From contig NZ_BAGF01000056.1 of NCBI RefSeq assembly GCF_000308755.1, positions 1-64,000 of the forward strand: a stretch of DNA of 64,000 bases, read 5' to 3'. The translations under genes and the position numbers were made by a program. Each line of letters opens with the position of its first letter. Within the stretch, counting starts at the first letter, position 1. This document shows positions 7,028 through 16,025 of this stretch, piece after piece. Below the pieces are notes generated by a model. That model had not been told where the DNA came from, did not search any database, and saw only the letters and a list, made by a program, of their open reading frames with translations. This DNA is from Nocardia pneumoniae NBRC 100136 (GTDB lineage: Bacteria; Actinomycetota; Actinomycetes; Mycobacteriales; Mycobacteriaceae).

Positions 7028-10000
7028 ATGCCTACCATCACTTCCATCTCCCCCACATCAGGGCCCACCACGGGCGGTAACAGTGTGACGATTACCGGCA
7101 CCGGGTTCACCGGTCCCACGACCGTCAGATTCGGCACTACCGCCACCACTTTCACGATGGACTCCCCCACTCAGATCACGGCGATCGCCCCGGCTGGTTC
7201 GCCGGGTACGGTGCAGGTCACCGTGACCACTTCGGAGGGGACCAGTAACGGTGTCTCGTACACCTATCTCGCTGTTCCGTCGCTGAGCAGCGTCAACCCC
7301 AGCCAAGGCTCCACCGCGGGCGGCACGACGGTCACGCTGACCGGATCGGGCTTGACCGGTGTCACGGCGGTGAATTTCGGTGCCACACCGGCGACGTCGT
7401 TCACGGTCAACTCCGACACCCAGATCACCGCGGTCTCCCCTGCCGGGAGTGGGATCGTGTCGATCACCGTCACCGGACCGGGCGGAACCAGCAACCCGGT
7501 CACCTTCGTCTATGTCGTGGTGCCGACCATCACCTCGATCTCCCCCACCGCGGGACCGGCCGCGGGCGGCAATAGTGTCGTGATCACCGGCAGCGGGTTC
7601 ACCGGCCCATTGACGGTGCGGTTCGGTAACAACGCAACTATTTTCACCGTCAATTCCCCGACGCAGATCACCGCTATCGCGCCACCCGGGTCCGGGACGG
7701 TGCAGGTCACGGTGACCGGGTCGGGTGGAACCAGCAACGGTGTCTCCTACACCTATGCCGGGGTTCCCAGCCTGACCAGCGTCTCCCCCAACACCGCCCC
7801 GACGACCGGCGGCACGACGGTCGTGCTCACCGGCACCGGCCTGTCCACCGCGACCGCGGTGAATTTCGGTGCCACACCGGCGACGTCGTTCGTCGTGAAC
7901 TCCGACACCCAGATCACGGCCGTTGTCCCGGCCGGGACGGGTACCGTGCAGGTCACCGTTACCACCGCCGGTGGAACCACCAACGGTGTGCCTCTCACCT
8001 ACGTCGCAGCACCCACCCTGACGACAGCGGTGCCGAACCTGGGTCCGGTCACCGGCGGCACCACCGTCGTGCTCACCGGCACCAACCTCACCGGCACCAC
8101 GGCCGTCAACTTCGGTGCCACACCAGCGACCTCGTTCACGGTCAACTCCGCGACCCAGATCACCGCGGTCGCTCCGGCGGGTGTGGCGGGGACGGTGCAG
8201 ATCACCGCCACCGGCCCAGGCGGAACCAGCAACGGCGTCGCCTACACCTACGTCGCGGTACCCACCCTGACGACCCTGATTCCGAACGTCGGTCCGGTGA
8301 CCGGCGGCACCACAGTGGTGCTCACGGGAACGGGACTGACGGGAGCGACCGCGGTGAACTTCGGTGCCACACCGGCAGCGTCGTTCGTCGTGAACTCCGC
8401 CACCCAGATCACCGCTGTCGCCCCTGCCGGGACGGGAACCGTGCAAGTCACCGCCACGACAGCGGGCGGAACCACCAACGGTCTCGCCTACACCTACGTC
8501 GCGGTACCCACCCTGACGACAGCTGTACCGAACCTCGGACCGGTGACCGGCGGAACAACGGTAGTCCTTACCGGAACCGGGCTGACCGGTACCAGCGCGG
8601 TGAACTTCGGTGCGACCCCGGCGACCTCGTTCACCGTGAACTCCGACACGCAGATCACCGCCGTGGCTCCCGCGGGGACCGGGACCGTGCAGGTCACCGC
8701 CACCACACCCGGCGGAACCACCAACGGCGTGGCGTTCACCTACGTGGCGGTGCCCACCCTGACCACGCTGGTGCCGAGCGCCGGTGTCCAAGCAGGTGGA
8801 ACAACGGTCGTGCTCACCGGCACGAATCTGACCGGAACCACAGCGGTGAACTTCGGAGCGACACCGGCAGCGTCGTTCACCATCGACTCCGCCACCCAGA
8901 TCACCGCCGTGTCCCCGGCCGGAACCGGGACGGTGCAGGTCACCGCCACCACCGCAGGCGGAACCAGCAACGGCCTGACCTTCACCTACATTCCGGTACC
9001 CGCCGTCACCACGGTGGTGCCGAATACGGGTCCGGCAACCGGCGGCACCACGGTGATCATCACCGGAACGGGTCTGACCGGAGCGACCGCGGTCAACTTC
9101 GGTGCCACACCGGCGACCTCGTTCACCGTCGACTCCGCCACGCAGATCACCGCCATCGCCCCCGCGGGAACAGGAACGGTGCAACTGACCGTCACCACCC
9201 CCGGCGGGACCAGCAGCGGCGTCGCCTACACCTACATCCCGGTACCCGCACTCACCGCGCTGGTACCGAACGTGGGCCCAGCCGCGGGCGGTACCACGGT
9301 CGTGCTCACCGGCACCGGTCTGACCGGAACCACCGCGGTGAACTTCGGCGCCACACCAGCAGCGTCGTTCACCGTCGACTCCGCCACCCAGATCACCGCC
9401 GTCGCCCCGGCGGGGACGGGAACCGTGCAAGTCACCGCCACCACCGCGGGCGGAACCAGCAATGGCCTGGCCTTCACCTACGTTCCGATACCGACCCTCA
9501 CCACGGATGTTCCCAACGTGGGTCCGGTAGCTGGCGGGACGATCGTGGTCCTCACCGGAACAGGGCTGTCCACGACCTCCGCGGTGAACTTCGGTGCCAC
9601 ACCGGCGACCTCGTTCATCGTCAACTCGGACACCCAGATCACCGCCGTCTCCCCGGCCGGGACCGGAACCGTTCAGGTCACCGCCACGACAGCGGGTGGA
9701 ACCAGCAACGGCGTCGCGTTCACCTACTTCGCCGCGCCCACCCTCACCACGGCGGTACCGAGTCTCGGCTCGGTATCGGGTGGCACGACGGTCGTGCTCA
9801 CCGGCACGAATCTGACCGGAACCACAGCGGTGAACTTCGGTGCCACACCCGCAACCTCGTTCACCGTCGACTCCGCCACCCAGATCACCGCGGTCGCACC
9901 GGCGGGGACCGGAACGGTGGCGATCACCGCAACCACCCCGGGTGGAACCACCAACGGCGTCATCTACACCTTCGTCGACGTGCCCACCCTCACCGCAGCG

Positions 10001-10717
10001 GTACCGAATGTCGGTCCGGTATCGGGTGGCACGACGGTCGTGCTCACCGGCACGGCGTTGACGGGCGTCACCGCGGTGAACTTCGGTGCCACACCGGCCA
10101 CCTCGTTCACCGTCGACTCCGCCACCCAGGTCACGGCCGTCGCACCAGCAGGGACCGGGACCGTTCAGGCTACGGTGACCACCGCCGGTGGAACCAGCAA
10201 CGGCGTCGCCTACACCTACGTCGCGGCGCCCGCCCTCACGCTGGCGGTACCCAACACCGGACCCGCCGCCGGCGGCACCCCAGTGGTCATCACCGGAACG
10301 GATCTGACCGGAGCTACCGCGGTGAACTTCGGTGCCACACCGGCGACGTCGTTCACCGTCGACTCGGCCACCCAGATCACGGCCGTCGCTCCGGCGGGGA
10401 CGGGAACCGTGCAGATCACCACTACGACAGCGGGAGGAACCAGCAACGGCGTCGCGTACACCTACATCGCGGCGCCCGCGCTCACCCTGGCGGTACCCAA
10501 CACCGGCCCGCAAGCAGGTGGCACGACAGTCGTGATCACCGGCACGGACCTGACGGGAGCCACCGCGGTGAACTTCGGCGCCACACCGGCGGCCTCGTTC
10601 ACCATCGACTCGGCCACCCAGATCACGGCCGTCTCACCCGCCGGGACGGGAACCGTGCAACTCACCGTCACGACCTCTGGAGGAACGAGTAATGGACTCA
10701 GCTTCATCTATGTTTAA
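7028..10717 (+). CDS. Giant IPT/TIG tandem-repeat protein (15 repeats)
   Basis: A 1229-residue protein composed of 15 IPT/TIG immunoglobulin-like domains of about 82 residues and nothing else. Each unit follows the scheme PTLTT-VPN-GP-GGTTVVLTGT, AVNFGATPATSF, TQITAVAPAGTGTVQVT, GGTSNGVAYTY. Units 1-3 are the most divergent (FTGP..VRFG); units 4-15 are nearly identical, so the DNA is a 246-base tandem repeat. There is no signal peptide, membrane segment, LPXTG or other anchor. Such domains are known in adhesins, cell-surface receptors and phage tail fibres. Lying behind a holin-like cassette, it may be a phage-type fibre or a protein released by that cassette. A perfect terminator follows 12 bases later. 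Start: ATG with strong GAGGAGG site. Confidence 0.85.
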   Translation: MPTITSISPTSGPTTGGNSVTITGTGFTGPTTVRFGTTATTFTMDSPTQITAIAPAGSPGTVQVTVTTSEGTSNGVSYTYLAVPSLSSVNPSQGSTAGGTTVTLTGSGLTGVTAVNFGATPATSFTVNSDTQITAVSPAGSGIVSITVTGPGGTSNPVTFVYVVVPTITSISPTAGPAAGGNSVVITGSGFTGPLTVRFGNNATIFTVNSPTQITAIAPPGSGTVQVTVTGSGGTSNGVSYTYAGVPSLTSVSPNTAPTTGGTTVVLTGTGLSTATAVNFGATPATSFVVNSDTQITAVVPAGTGTVQVTVTTAGGTTNGVPLTYVAAPTLTTAVPNLGPVTGGTTVVLTGTNLTGTTAVNFGATPATSFTVNSATQITAVAPAGVAGTVQITATGPGGTSNGVAYTYVAVPTLTTLIPNVGPVTGGTTVVLTGTGLTGATAVNFGATPAASFVVNSATQITAVAPAGTGTVQVTATTAGGTTNGLAYTYVAVPTLTTAVPNLGPVTGGTTVVLTGTGLTGTSAVNFGATPATSFTVNSDTQITAVAPAGTGTVQVTATTPGGTTNGVAFTYVAVPTLTTLVPSAGVQAGGTTVVLTGTNLTGTTAVNFGATPAASFTIDSATQITAVSPAGTGTVQVTATTAGGTSNGLTFTYIPVPAVTTVVPNTGPATGGTTVIITGTGLTGATAVNFGATPATSFTVDSATQITAIAPAGTGTVQLTVTTPGGTSSGVAYTYIPVPALTALVPNVGPAAGGTTVVLTGTGLTGTTAVNFGATPAASFTVDSATQITAVAPAGTGTVQVTATTAGGTSNGLAFTYVPIPTLTTDVPNVGPVAGGTIVVLTGTGLSTTSAVNFGATPATSFIVNSDTQITAVSPAGTGTVQVTATTAGGTSNGVAFTYFAAPTLTTAVPSLGSVSGGTTVVLTGTNLTGTTAVNFGATPATSFTVDSATQITAVAPAGTGTVAITATTPGGTTNGVIYTFVDVPTLTAAVPNVGPVSGGTTVVLTGTALTGVTAVNFGATPATSFTVDSATQVTAVAPAGTGTVQATVTTAGGTSNGVAYTYVAAPALTLAVPNTGPAAGGTPVVITGTDLTGATAVNFGATPATSFTVDSATQITAVAPAGTGTVQITTTTAGGTSNGVAYTYIAAPALTLAVPNTGPQAGGTTVVITGTDLTGATAVNFGATPAASFTIDSATQITAVSPAGTGTVQLTVTTSGGTSNGLSFIYV
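7028..10717 (+). repeat. Tandem 246-bp repeat array, about 15 units
   Basis: The IPT/TIG gene is a direct tandem repeat at DNA level with a period of about 246 bases. The stretch encoding AVNFGATPA recurs nearly unchanged in most units (for example near 7370, 7860, 8110, 8355, 8605). Homogeneity increases from unit 4 onward. Such arrays expand and contract by recombination and are prone to assembly collapse. Confidence 0.85.
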
Positions 10718-10729
10718 CGGCTGATCCGG

Positions 10730-10766
10730 CTGGGCCGTCGGCAGGCTAGTGCCGACGGCCCAGTTT
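10730..10766 (+). terminator. Rho-independent terminator after the IPT/TIG gene
   Basis: Perfect 14-base arms CTGGGCCGTCGGCA (10730-10743) and TGCCGACGGCCCAG (10750-10763) enclose the loop GGCTAG and are followed by TTT. It lies 12 bases after the IPT/TIG stop codon. Confidence 0.85.
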
Positions 10767-10838
10767 CGTTGCGGTTGAGCGAATACAACAGAGCCTTCGT
10801 CACCGTGGACGGGGGCTGCAGGGGTAAGGGGGTTTTCG

Positions 10839-11798
10839 TTGGCGACCGTACTCAAGATGCTGCTGGCGGAGCGGCATCTCAAAAGTCATCCGGATTTCCT
10901 GGTCGCGTACGACCGGTGCGCGGCGCAGCTCGACCCACCCATTCCGCCGGGGCATGGGCCGGCGAAGGCGCAGTACTACCAGTGGTTGTCGGGTCGTATG
11001 GTCGGGCTTCCGCGCGACTATCACTGCCGGGTGCTGGAGCGAATGTTCCCGGGCTGGACGGTTGAAGGATTGTTTCAGATGGCCAATTCCACACCGGTCG
11101 ACCCACGAGCGCAGGAGGCTGGGACCGACATCTTGCTCGAGGCGTTTCTCGGGGCCGAGATGACCACCAGGGGAACCACTCTGGTGTACCCGAGACTCGA
11201 GCTGACCAGGCCATCGGTGGACGCACTGGAGGCGGCGGGCATCTCCCGTCCCTTCGGGAAGCCGACCGGTGCCGACGTCCCGTCCGTCGTGACGGAGAAC
11301 GATGTCCGCGGACTGCTGTATGTGTTCTCCTTGCTCCAACGCCACACCAGCATTCGAGCCGATGTCCGCAGCGACCGCGACATCGTCGCCCGCTCCGACC
11401 GGCCCTACATCAGTTTCGGGCTGAGCGGCAACGACTGTACCCATCTGTATCTCGAGACCGTCGAGCGTCCGCTGTTCACCATCCGGAACACCGCGGGCGC
11501 GGACGGCTCTCGTTCGGTGCATCTGCGGTTGAGCGACGGCAGCGAATACGACTCGAACGACGACCGCAACATCGGCGTCATCGCGCGGGTGCGGCCGAGC
11601 CCGGAGGCGCACCCGGACCGATATTGGATCTATTGCGGGGGTCTGGGTCCGCATGGCACCGCCGGAGCCGGTTGGTATCTCGCCACATCATGGAGTCCGC
11701 TTCAGCAGCGTGCCGCTGATCGCGAGTTCGTCGCGGTCATCGGCGTCGACGAGTACTCCGACCGGACGACCAGTTTGGAGCATCTGCTGATCGCATAG
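10839..11798 (+). CDS. Nocardia-type helix-turn-helix regulator with unknown C-terminal domain
   Basis: A 319-residue protein. Residues 1-85 (VLKMLLAERHLKSHPDFL ... KAQYYQWLSG ... YHCRVLERMFPGW) match the N-terminal module found in many Nocardia and Streptomyces XRE-like regulators. Residues ~170-319 form a second domain (SDRPYISFGLSGNDCTHLYLE ... YWIYCGGLGPHGTAGAGWYLA) that I cannot name; a ligand-sensing or nucleotide-binding role is possible. The start is TTG at 10839, chosen because it gives the family N-terminus and follows GGGGTAAGGGGG. Located after the IPT/TIG terminator on the same strand, it may regulate that locus, but no direct evidence shows this. Confidence 0.7.
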   Translation: MATVLKMLLAERHLKSHPDFLVAYDRCAAQLDPPIPPGHGPAKAQYYQWLSGRMVGLPRDYHCRVLERMFPGWTVEGLFQMANSTPVDPRAQEAGTDILLEAFLGAEMTTRGTTLVYPRLELTRPSVDALEAAGISRPFGKPTGADVPSVVTENDVRGLLYVFSLLQRHTSIRADVRSDRDIVARSDRPYISFGLSGNDCTHLYLETVERPLFTIRNTAGADGSRSVHLRLSDGSEYDSNDDRNIGVIARVRPSPEAHPDRYWIYCGGLGPHGTAGAGWYLATSWSPLQQRAADREFVAVIGVDEYSDRTTSLEHLLIA

Positions 11799-11842
11799 GC
11801 ACGACGAAGGGCACCCCCGTGAAGTATCGGTCGACTATGGTT

Positions 11843-11876
11843 GCCGTGGCGCGGTTCTCGCTGGACCGCCCACGGC
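11843..11876. terminator. Hairpin between convergent genes
   Basis: GCCGTGG (11843-11849) pairs with CCACGGC (11870-11876), extended inside by GCGG/CCGC with a bulge. It sits between the stops of the convergent regulator and PBP genes and can serve both strands. Confidence 0.45.
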
Positions 11877-11924
11877 GCCGTGAGCGTCTGTGCTGGGTTG
11901 TTCCGGTGTGGGAACGCAAACGCT

Positions 11925-13712
11925 TCAGTACCCGGCGGGCAATGCCGCGAACATATCTCGCGTCACGGCGACGGCATTGTCGGAACTACCACCTCTGACC
12001 AGCAGCGTGGCGAACGCGATGTCACCGCGGAACCCGACGAACCAGGAGTGTGAACCGCCCTCGACTTCGGCCTCACCCGTCTTGCCGTACACCTCGCCCT
12101 GATCGGCGATCCGCTCGGCGGTGCCGCCGGTGACCACTTTGCGCATCATCAGGCGTAGCCCTTCGATCACGTCAGGGGCGAGCGCGGGGCGGTCGCCGTC
12201 GATCCGGGTGGGCCGTCCCGCGATCAGATACGGCACGGGCGCGGAGCCGCGCGCGATGGTGGCCGCCATGAGCGCCATCCCGAATGGACTGACCACGACT
12301 TTGCCCTGGCCGAGGCCGTCCTCGGTGCGCTGGACCAGATCGCCTGCTGGCGGCACCGACCCGGATGCCGTCGGCAGCCCGACCACCGAATAGCCCGGCC
12401 CCACGCCCAGTTTCGCGGCGGCGTCGTGCAGCGCGGGGCCGGGCAGCTCACTGGCGAGTTTGGCGAACGACGTGTTACAGGATCGCTCGTACGCCGTGGT
12501 CATCGGCACGTTGCCGACCGTGAACAGGTTGTAGTTGGGGATGGTGCGTTCGCCGATGATGATGCGGCTAGGGCACGGCAGCACCGTGTCGGGGGTCGCG
12601 AGGCCGTTCGACATCGCCGCGGCCGCGGTGACCGTCTTGAACACCGAACCGGGCGGGTACTGGCCGGTCGTCGCGATCGGACCGTCCCGGTCGGCGGCCT
12701 TGTTCTGCGCCACCGCCAGGATCGCGCCGGTGGACGGACGCAGCACCACCATCATGGTCTGCTCGGTGCGCGCGTCCACGGCGTGCTGCGCGGCGTTCTG
12801 CACAGTGCGGTCGACGCTGAGCGAGAACGACGGCGCGGGTTGGGACGGCACTTCGATGAGCACGTCGGTGTCGGCGCCGTTGGCGTTCATGGTGACCACG
12901 CTCCAGCCCGCCTTGCCGTCCACCTCCGCGATCACGGTCTTGCGAATCTGGGCGAGCAGATCCGGCGCGAAATCGCGGTCGGTGGCGACCAGGTCCCACT
13001 GCTGGGTCAGCGTGACACCGGGCAGGCCGATGAGATCGGTGGTCACTTGGCCGGATTCGTTCTCGTTGAGCAGCGCCACGGTGTAGGCGCCGGTAGCGGC
13101 CTTCGCCGCGTCGAGGATCGACTGTGGAGTCAGCGATTTGTCGAAGCGGTTCAGTGCCGCGGCCAGGGTCGTGGCCACCGCCGCGGCATCGGGCGCTTGC
13201 GCCGCGGCGAACGCGACCCGCGACACCTTGCCCGGCACCAGCACGTCACTGCCGGACTGCTCGTTGACCCGCGCCCGTGGCGGCGGATTGGATCGCAACG
13301 CCATGGTCTGGGTGTCGCCGAGCCGGGGATGGATGTTGGCGGAGGTCCAGCGGACCATCCAGCGCCCGTTGCTGCGGCCCATCTGCAACTGGCCCGAGTA
13401 GCTCCACGTCCGCTTCTTGGGCAACCGCCACTCGTAGGTGTAGTCGACGGTCGCGGTGTCGCCGGTGACCCGTGCCGCGCCGGTGCGTGCGGTGAGCTGT
13501 TCGGCCTGCAACTGGTCCCAGGCCGAACGCAATGCGTCGGTTGCCTTCTCGGGCAGATTGGTGAGTTCGGCGGCGGCGGCCACGCGATGGTCGGCGAATG
13601 CCTTGACGAACGCGTCCGCGGCGGGCACCGGACCCTGCGCCTGGCTCGCGCACCCCGCGGCGGCCACCGCGGTCACCGCGAGGGCGAGCGAAAGCAGCAT
13701 CCGAGTCGGCAT
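11925..13712 (-). CDS. Penicillin-binding lipoprotein (PBP-lipo, class B-type transpeptidase)
   Basis: A 595-residue cell-wall transpeptidase that crosslinks peptidoglycan outside the membrane. A lipoprotein signal ends at Cys21 (AAAGC). An NTF2-like MecA-N-type domain follows (residues ~30-140), then a dimerisation region and the penicillin-binding domain with all three active-site motifs: SVFK (Ser356), SCN (411-413) and KTG (544-546). The ATG at 13712 is chosen because it yields the lipoprotein signal; the frame extends 20 codons further upstream. It corresponds to M. tuberculosis Rv2864c in sequence and position. It lies just downstream of the GNAT gene and the ispG-rip1-dxr group on the same strand, with a gap of about 70 bases. 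Confidence 0.88.
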   Translation of the reverse strand: MPTRMLLSLALAVTAVAAAGCASQAQGPVPAADAFVKAFADHRVAAAAELTNLPEKATDALRSAWDQLQAEQLTARTGAARVTGDTATVDYTYEWRLPKKRTWSYSGQLQMGRSNGRWMVRWTSANIHPRLGDTQTMALRSNPPPRARVNEQSGSDVLVPGKVSRVAFAAAQAPDAAAVATTLAAALNRFDKSLTPQSILDAAKAATGAYTVALLNENESGQVTTDLIGLPGVTLTQQWDLVATDRDFAPDLLAQIRKTVIAEVDGKAGWSVVTMNANGADTDVLIEVPSQPAPSFSLSVDRTVQNAAQHAVDARTEQTMMVVLRPSTGAILAVAQNKAADRDGPIATTGQYPPGSVFKTVTAAAAMSNGLATPDTVLPCPSRIIIGERTIPNYNLFTVGNVPMTTAYERSCNTSFAKLASELPGPALHDAAAKLGVGPGYSVVGLPTASGSVPPAGDLVQRTEDGLGQGKVVVSPFGMALMAATIARGSAPVPYLIAGRPTRIDGDRPALAPDVIEGLRLMMRKVVTGGTAERIADQGEVYGKTGEAEVEGGSHSWFVGFRGDIAFATLLVRGGSSDNAVAVTRDMFAALPAGY

Positions 13713-13782
13713 CGGCACCGATGGTAGTGGCCATCGGCAGGCAAACGCCTGCGGCACTCCGGAATTCACCACGGATGCGCGG

Positions 13783-14646
13783 TCAGTCGACGAGGACGGT
13801 GGCGAAGGTCGCGATCTGCCGGAACCCGACCCGGCTGTAGGCGCGGCGAGCGATCCGGTTGTAGTCGTTCACATACAGGCTGGCGATGCGGCCGGAGGCG
13901 ACCACCGCGCTCGCGATCGCCGCGGTGCCCGCGGTGCCGCGGCCCTTCCCCCGATGCTCCGGATGCACCCAGACCCCTTGGATCTGGCCGGTGCGCCGGG
14001 ACAGCGAGCCCACCTCGGCCTTGAAGACGACTTCCCCGTCCTCGAAACGGGCCCAGGCGCGACCGGATTCGATGAGGCTCTGGATGCGGCGGCGGTAGCC
14101 GCGCCCGCCGTCGCCCGCGCGGGGATCGACACCGACCTCCTCGATGAACATCGCGATCGCGGCCGAGAGGTAGCGCTCGAGCTCGGCCGGACGGACCCGG
14201 CGAACCGCCGGGTCGGGTGTGGCCAGCGGCGGCTGGGAGAGCGCGAGCAGTGGTTGTTCGCCGCGCAGTTCCCGTTCGGGGCCCCAGTGCACGGCCAGCA
14301 TCTCCCACAGCGGCAACGCCAGCTCCCTGCGGCCCACCACCGAGGAGCAGATACGCGGCCAGCGGACCGCCCGGTCGGCGAACGCGCGCAGCGCGTCTCG
14401 GTCACCCAGTAGCGGCACCAGGTTCGCACCCGAGAAGCACAGCGACTCCGCCGGACCACTCCGGGTCCACAGCTCGCCCTGGCCACACCGGGTGTCCAGA
14501 CCGAACTCCTGTAGTCGGGCGGCGACCATGCAGGAGGCCACCGGATCGGCGTCCAGTACCCGCAGGACGTGCGCCAGGTCCCGATTCGCGAGCTGCCGCG
14601 CAGGGGCGTGTTTGGCCCGTCGCGCCGGCTCCAGCAGACTCCGCAC
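13783..14646 (-). CDS. GNAT-family acetyltransferase (Rv2867c-like)
   Basis: A 287-residue protein whose C-terminal half is a GNAT fold: the acetyl-CoA loop is visible in VWVHPEHRGKGRGTAGTAA and is followed by ASLYVNDYNRIARRAYSRVGF. The N-terminal half (LQEFGLD ... SLCFSGANLVPL) belongs to the Rv2867c type, usually about 285 residues long. I chose the GTG at 14646 because the remaining upstream frame is antisense to ispG and unlike the family. The substrate is unknown. It stands between PBP-lipo and ispG as in mycobacteria. Confidence 0.82.
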   Translation of the reverse strand: MRSLLEPARRAKHAPARQLANRDLAHVLRVLDADPVASCMVAARLQEFGLDTRCGQGELWTRSGPAESLCFSGANLVPLLGDRDALRAFADRAVRWPRICSSVVGRRELALPLWEMLAVHWGPERELRGEQPLLALSQPPLATPDPAVRRVRPAELERYLSAAIAMFIEEVGVDPRAGDGGRGYRRRIQSLIESGRAWARFEDGEVVFKAEVGSLSRRTGQIQGVWVHPEHRGKGRGTAGTAAIASAVVASGRIASLYVNDYNRIARRAYSRVGFRQIATFATVLVD

Positions 14647-14716
14647 GGTGACAGCCTGCCACGAACCGGCGCCATACGGTATGGCTATGCCGAAAGCCCA
14701 GGTGGGCGCGTTTCGC

Positions 14717-15874
14717 TCAGCTGACCGTGACGACCGGTTCGCCGGTTCCCGCGCTCTCGCCCATCTCCTCGGCGATGCGCATCGCCTCTTCGATGAGCGT
14801 TTCGACGATCTGCGCCTCCGGGACGGTCTTGATGACCTCGCCCTTGACGAAGATCTGGCCCTTGCCGTTGCCGGAGGCCACACCCAGGTCGGCTTCGCGT
14901 GCCTCGCCGGGCCCGTTCACGACGCAGCCCATGACGGCCACGCGCAGCGGCACCTCCATGCCCTCCAGGCCCGCGGTCACCTCGTTGGCCAGGGTGTACA
15001 CATCGACCTGCGCGCGCCCGCAGGACGGGCACGACACGATCTCCAGCTTGCGCGGGCGCAGGTTCAGCGACTGCAGGATCTGCCCGCCGACCTTGACCTC
15101 CTCGGCGGGCGGCGCCGACAGCGACACCCGGATGGTGTCGCCGATGCCCTCGCTGAGCAGCGCGCCGAACGCGACCGCGGACTTGATCGTGCCCTGGAAC
15201 GCCGGACCGGCCTCGGTGACACCCAGGTGCAGCGGGTAGTCGCACTGCGCGGCCAGCTGGCGGTAGGCCTCCACCATGATCACCGGATCGTTGTGCTTGA
15301 CCGAGATCTTGATGTCGCCGAACCCGTGCTCCTCGAACAGGCTCGCCTCCCACAGCGCCGACTCCACCAGCGCCTCCGGCGTGGCCTTGCCGTACTTCTC
15401 CATCATCCGCTTGTCCAGCGAACCGGCGTTCACGCCGATGCGGATCGGAATTCCCGCGGCGCCCGCGGCCTTGGCGACCTCCTTGACCCGGCCGTCGAAC
15501 TCCTTGATGTTGCCGGGGTTGACCCGGACCGCGGCGCACCCGGCGTCGATCGCGGCGAAGATGTAGCGCGGCTGGAAATGGATGTCGGCGATCACCGGAA
15601 TCTGGGATTTCCGCGCGATCGTGGCCAGTGCGTCCGCGTCCTCCTGACGCGGGCAGGCCACCCGCACGATGTCGCAGCCCGACGCGGTCAGCTCCGCGAT
15701 CTGCTGCAAGGTGGCGTTCACATCGTGCGTCTTGGTCGTGGTCATGGACTGCACCGAGATCGGGTGATCACTGCCCACCCCGACATTGCCCACCATCAGC
15801 TGGCGGGTTTTGCGCCGGGGAGCGAGCACGGCCGCGGGAGCGGTCGGCATCCCCAATCCGATTGTGCTGGTCAC
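14717..15874 (-). CDS. ispG: 4-hydroxy-3-methylbut-2-en-1-yl diphosphate synthase (IspG)
   Basis: A 385-residue iron-sulfur enzyme of the MEP isoprenoid pathway converting ME-cyclodiphosphate into HMBPP. It shows VGSDHPISVQSMT near the N-terminus, the TIM-barrel segment RVNPGNIKEFD and the C-terminal 4Fe-4S ligands in SCPSCGRAQVD and GCVVNGPGEA. Length is normal for the compact bacterial form. It is clustered on the same strand with rip1 and dxr, so two MEP steps share this locus as in mycobacteria (Rv2868c-Rv2870c). About 150 bases separate it from rip1. Confidence 0.95.
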   Translation of the reverse strand: MTSTIGLGMPTAPAAVLAPRRKTRQLMVGNVGVGSDHPISVQSMTTTKTHDVNATLQQIAELTASGCDIVRVACPRQEDADALATIARKSQIPVIADIHFQPRYIFAAIDAGCAAVRVNPGNIKEFDGRVKEVAKAAGAAGIPIRIGVNAGSLDKRMMEKYGKATPEALVESALWEASLFEEHGFGDIKISVKHNDPVIMVEAYRQLAAQCDYPLHLGVTEAGPAFQGTIKSAVAFGALLSEGIGDTIRVSLSAPPAEEVKVGGQILQSLNLRPRKLEIVSCPSCGRAQVDVYTLANEVTAGLEGMEVPLRVAVMGCVVNGPGEAREADLGVASGNGKGQIFVKGEVIKTVPEAQIVETLIEEAMRIAEEMGESAGTGEPVVTVS

Positions 15875-16025
15875 CTTCGGCTGCCTACTTTCGTCGTGTC
15901 CGGCCCGTTCGGTGCCGAGTCTAGCCTTGGCGCACCACAGCCACCCTGTGACAGCAGCGACAACGCTTCCCCGGCCGACCCGACAGACTACGTCGTCAAC
16001 CGCGTCGCCCGGCCGTCGCCCCCGG

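Noticed and set aside
7058..10513. A 1151-codon open frame antisense to the IPT/TIG gene
   Set aside because: It mirrors the repeat structure of the opposite strand, is Gly/Arg/Asp-rich without domain resemblance and has no ribosome site. It is a by-product of high GC and tandem repetition.
7028..10717. CRISPR-like array
   Set aside because: The repeats are 246 bases, in frame and coding for Ig-like domains; there are no short repeats with unique spacers.
5739..10717. Complete prophage
   Set aside because: No integrase, terminase, capsid, tail assembly or endolysin gene and no attachment-site pair is visible, so only a cassette or relic is supported.
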